From Ignavibacteriota bacterium (GTDB lineage: Bacteria > Bacteroidota > Kapaibacteriia > Palsa-1295), in assembly GCA_003151215.1 (NCBI GenBank), contig PLXB01000192.1, forward strand, positions 1 to 5,281: a stretch of 5,281 bases of DNA. Direction: 5' to 3'. Shown in pieces: positions 5,023 to 5,281 of the stretch. A program made the position numbers and the translations under genes. The notes below the pieces were generated by a model. It saw only the letters and a program-made list of their open reading frames with translations, was not told the origin of the DNA and ran no database searches. Position 1 is the first letter of the stretch; each line of letters begins with the position of its first letter.

Positions 5023-5108
5023 CGCCACCGAAAATGGCGGTCTTATTCACCGAAAGATGATAAGATTCAGATGCTTACAAGGCTTTTTTATCACAATAAA
5101 AATCTGAA
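5023..5108 (+). promoter_or_regulatory. Possible structured leader of rplT
   Basis: Several inverted repeats lie just before rplT. CGCCA/TGGCG (5023-5027 with 5035-5039) is a small hairpin. TCTTAT/ATAAGA (5041-5046 with 5060-5065) is a second. TTCAGAT/ATCTGAA (5066-5072 with 5102-5108) is a long-range stem that ends 8 nt before the ATG, and within it TTTTTAT/ATAAAAA (5085-5091 with 5096-5102) makes a tight 4-nt-loop hairpin that competes for base 5102. L20 is known to repress its own operon through mRNA structures in other bacteria, so a similar role is conceivable, but I recognise no known leader family. Confidence 0.35.
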
Positions 5109-5116
5109 AAACTACT

Positions 5117-5281
5117 ATGCCAAGAGCTAAAAACCTTCCTGCGTCAAAACACCGCAAGAAAAAAATGCTGAAAGCCGCCAAAGGCTTTTGGGGAATGAGA
5201 AGCAACGTCCTAACCGTTGCAAAGCATCACGTTGATAAAGCACGCCAGTATGCCTACCGCGATCGCCGCGTCCGCAAGCGC
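5117..5281 (+). CDS. rplT: 50S ribosomal protein L20, N-terminal part (3' end outside window)
   Basis: The frame from the ATG at 5117 runs open to the window edge and gives 55 residues, about half of the usual 115-120. It starts [20 protein letters not shown], then [10 protein letters not shown] and [11 protein letters not shown]. These are the typical basic, RNA-binding N-terminal extension of L20, which is needed early in 50S assembly and contacts 23S rRNA. There is no clear Shine-Dalgarno before the ATG. The usual upstream partner rpmI (L35), normally in infC-rpmI-rplT order, is absent; the preceding 890 bases are non-coding repeats. So rplT here either has its own promoter or has been separated from its operon by inserted sequence. 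Confidence 0.96.
   Translation, partial: MPRAKNLPASKHRKKKMLKAAKGFWGMRSNVLTVAKHHVDKARQYAYRDRRVRKR

Larger units (their letters stand above)
4221..5116. other. 896-bp non-coding, repeat-rich intergenic region
   Basis: No convincing protein-coding frame was found on either strand between the restriction-enzyme remnant and rplT. The longest plus frame (4588-4773) simply translates repeat units. The region instead holds four heptamer repeat tracts, one strong promoter, an array of 46-bp repeats, several hairpins and the rplT leader, each listed separately. Bases 4221-4307 hold nothing I can name. Confidence 0.7.

Overview
The window looks like a piece of a bacterial chromosome from the Bacteroidota–Chlorobiota (FCB) side of the tree. 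The main evidence is the minus-strand gene at 608-1861. It is the divergent, Bacteroidota-type fusion of a sugar-nucleotide transferase domain and a hexapeptide acetyltransferase (alternative GlmU), not classical GlmU. Weak or absent Shine-Dalgarno sequences and a TATATTTG box (TAnnTTTG type) upstream of that gene agree. The exact lineage cannot be fixed from this window.

Layout. 1-180 is the 3' end of dapA (lysine/diaminopimelate synthesis). A small lipoprotein-like gene overlaps its stop but is broken by an apparent frameshift (180-615). It meets the convergent glmU-like gene (608-1861, minus) tail to tail with an 8-base overlap. Upstream of glmU on the same strand is rpmE (L31, 1931-2176), and a clear intrinsic terminator lies between the two. 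That terminator covers the first codons of the longest glmU frame, so the internal ATG at 1861 is the better start.

The plus-strand segment 2341-4220 is visibly more AT-rich and reads as an acquired restriction island. It holds an intact Mrr-N-like/HNH nuclease (2437-3384), a small acidic helical protein (3398-3604), and the remains of a PmeII-like type II restriction endonuclease (3607-4220) whose reading frame is interrupted. No DNA methyltransferase is present in the window.

4221-5116 has no convincing protein gene but is densely structured. It contains four different heptamer (7-bp period) repeat tracts, a textbook TTGACA-17-TATATT promoter with an AT-rich block upstream, an array of three 46-bp repeats spaced 100-106 bp apart, a hairpin followed by a T-rich tract, a 6-bp GCAA-loop hairpin, and a potentially structured leader. 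The window ends in the start of rplT (L20, 5117-5281), which lacks the usual upstream rpmI.

Most interesting signals: the promoter-repeat-hairpin unit at 4425-4855, which could produce a non-coding RNA; a 30-nt promoter-proximal element found once on each side of the restriction island; and the decaying restriction island itself. Three apparent single-base indels (near 329-331, 3855, and possibly 3578-3583) could be real gene decay or consensus sequencing errors.
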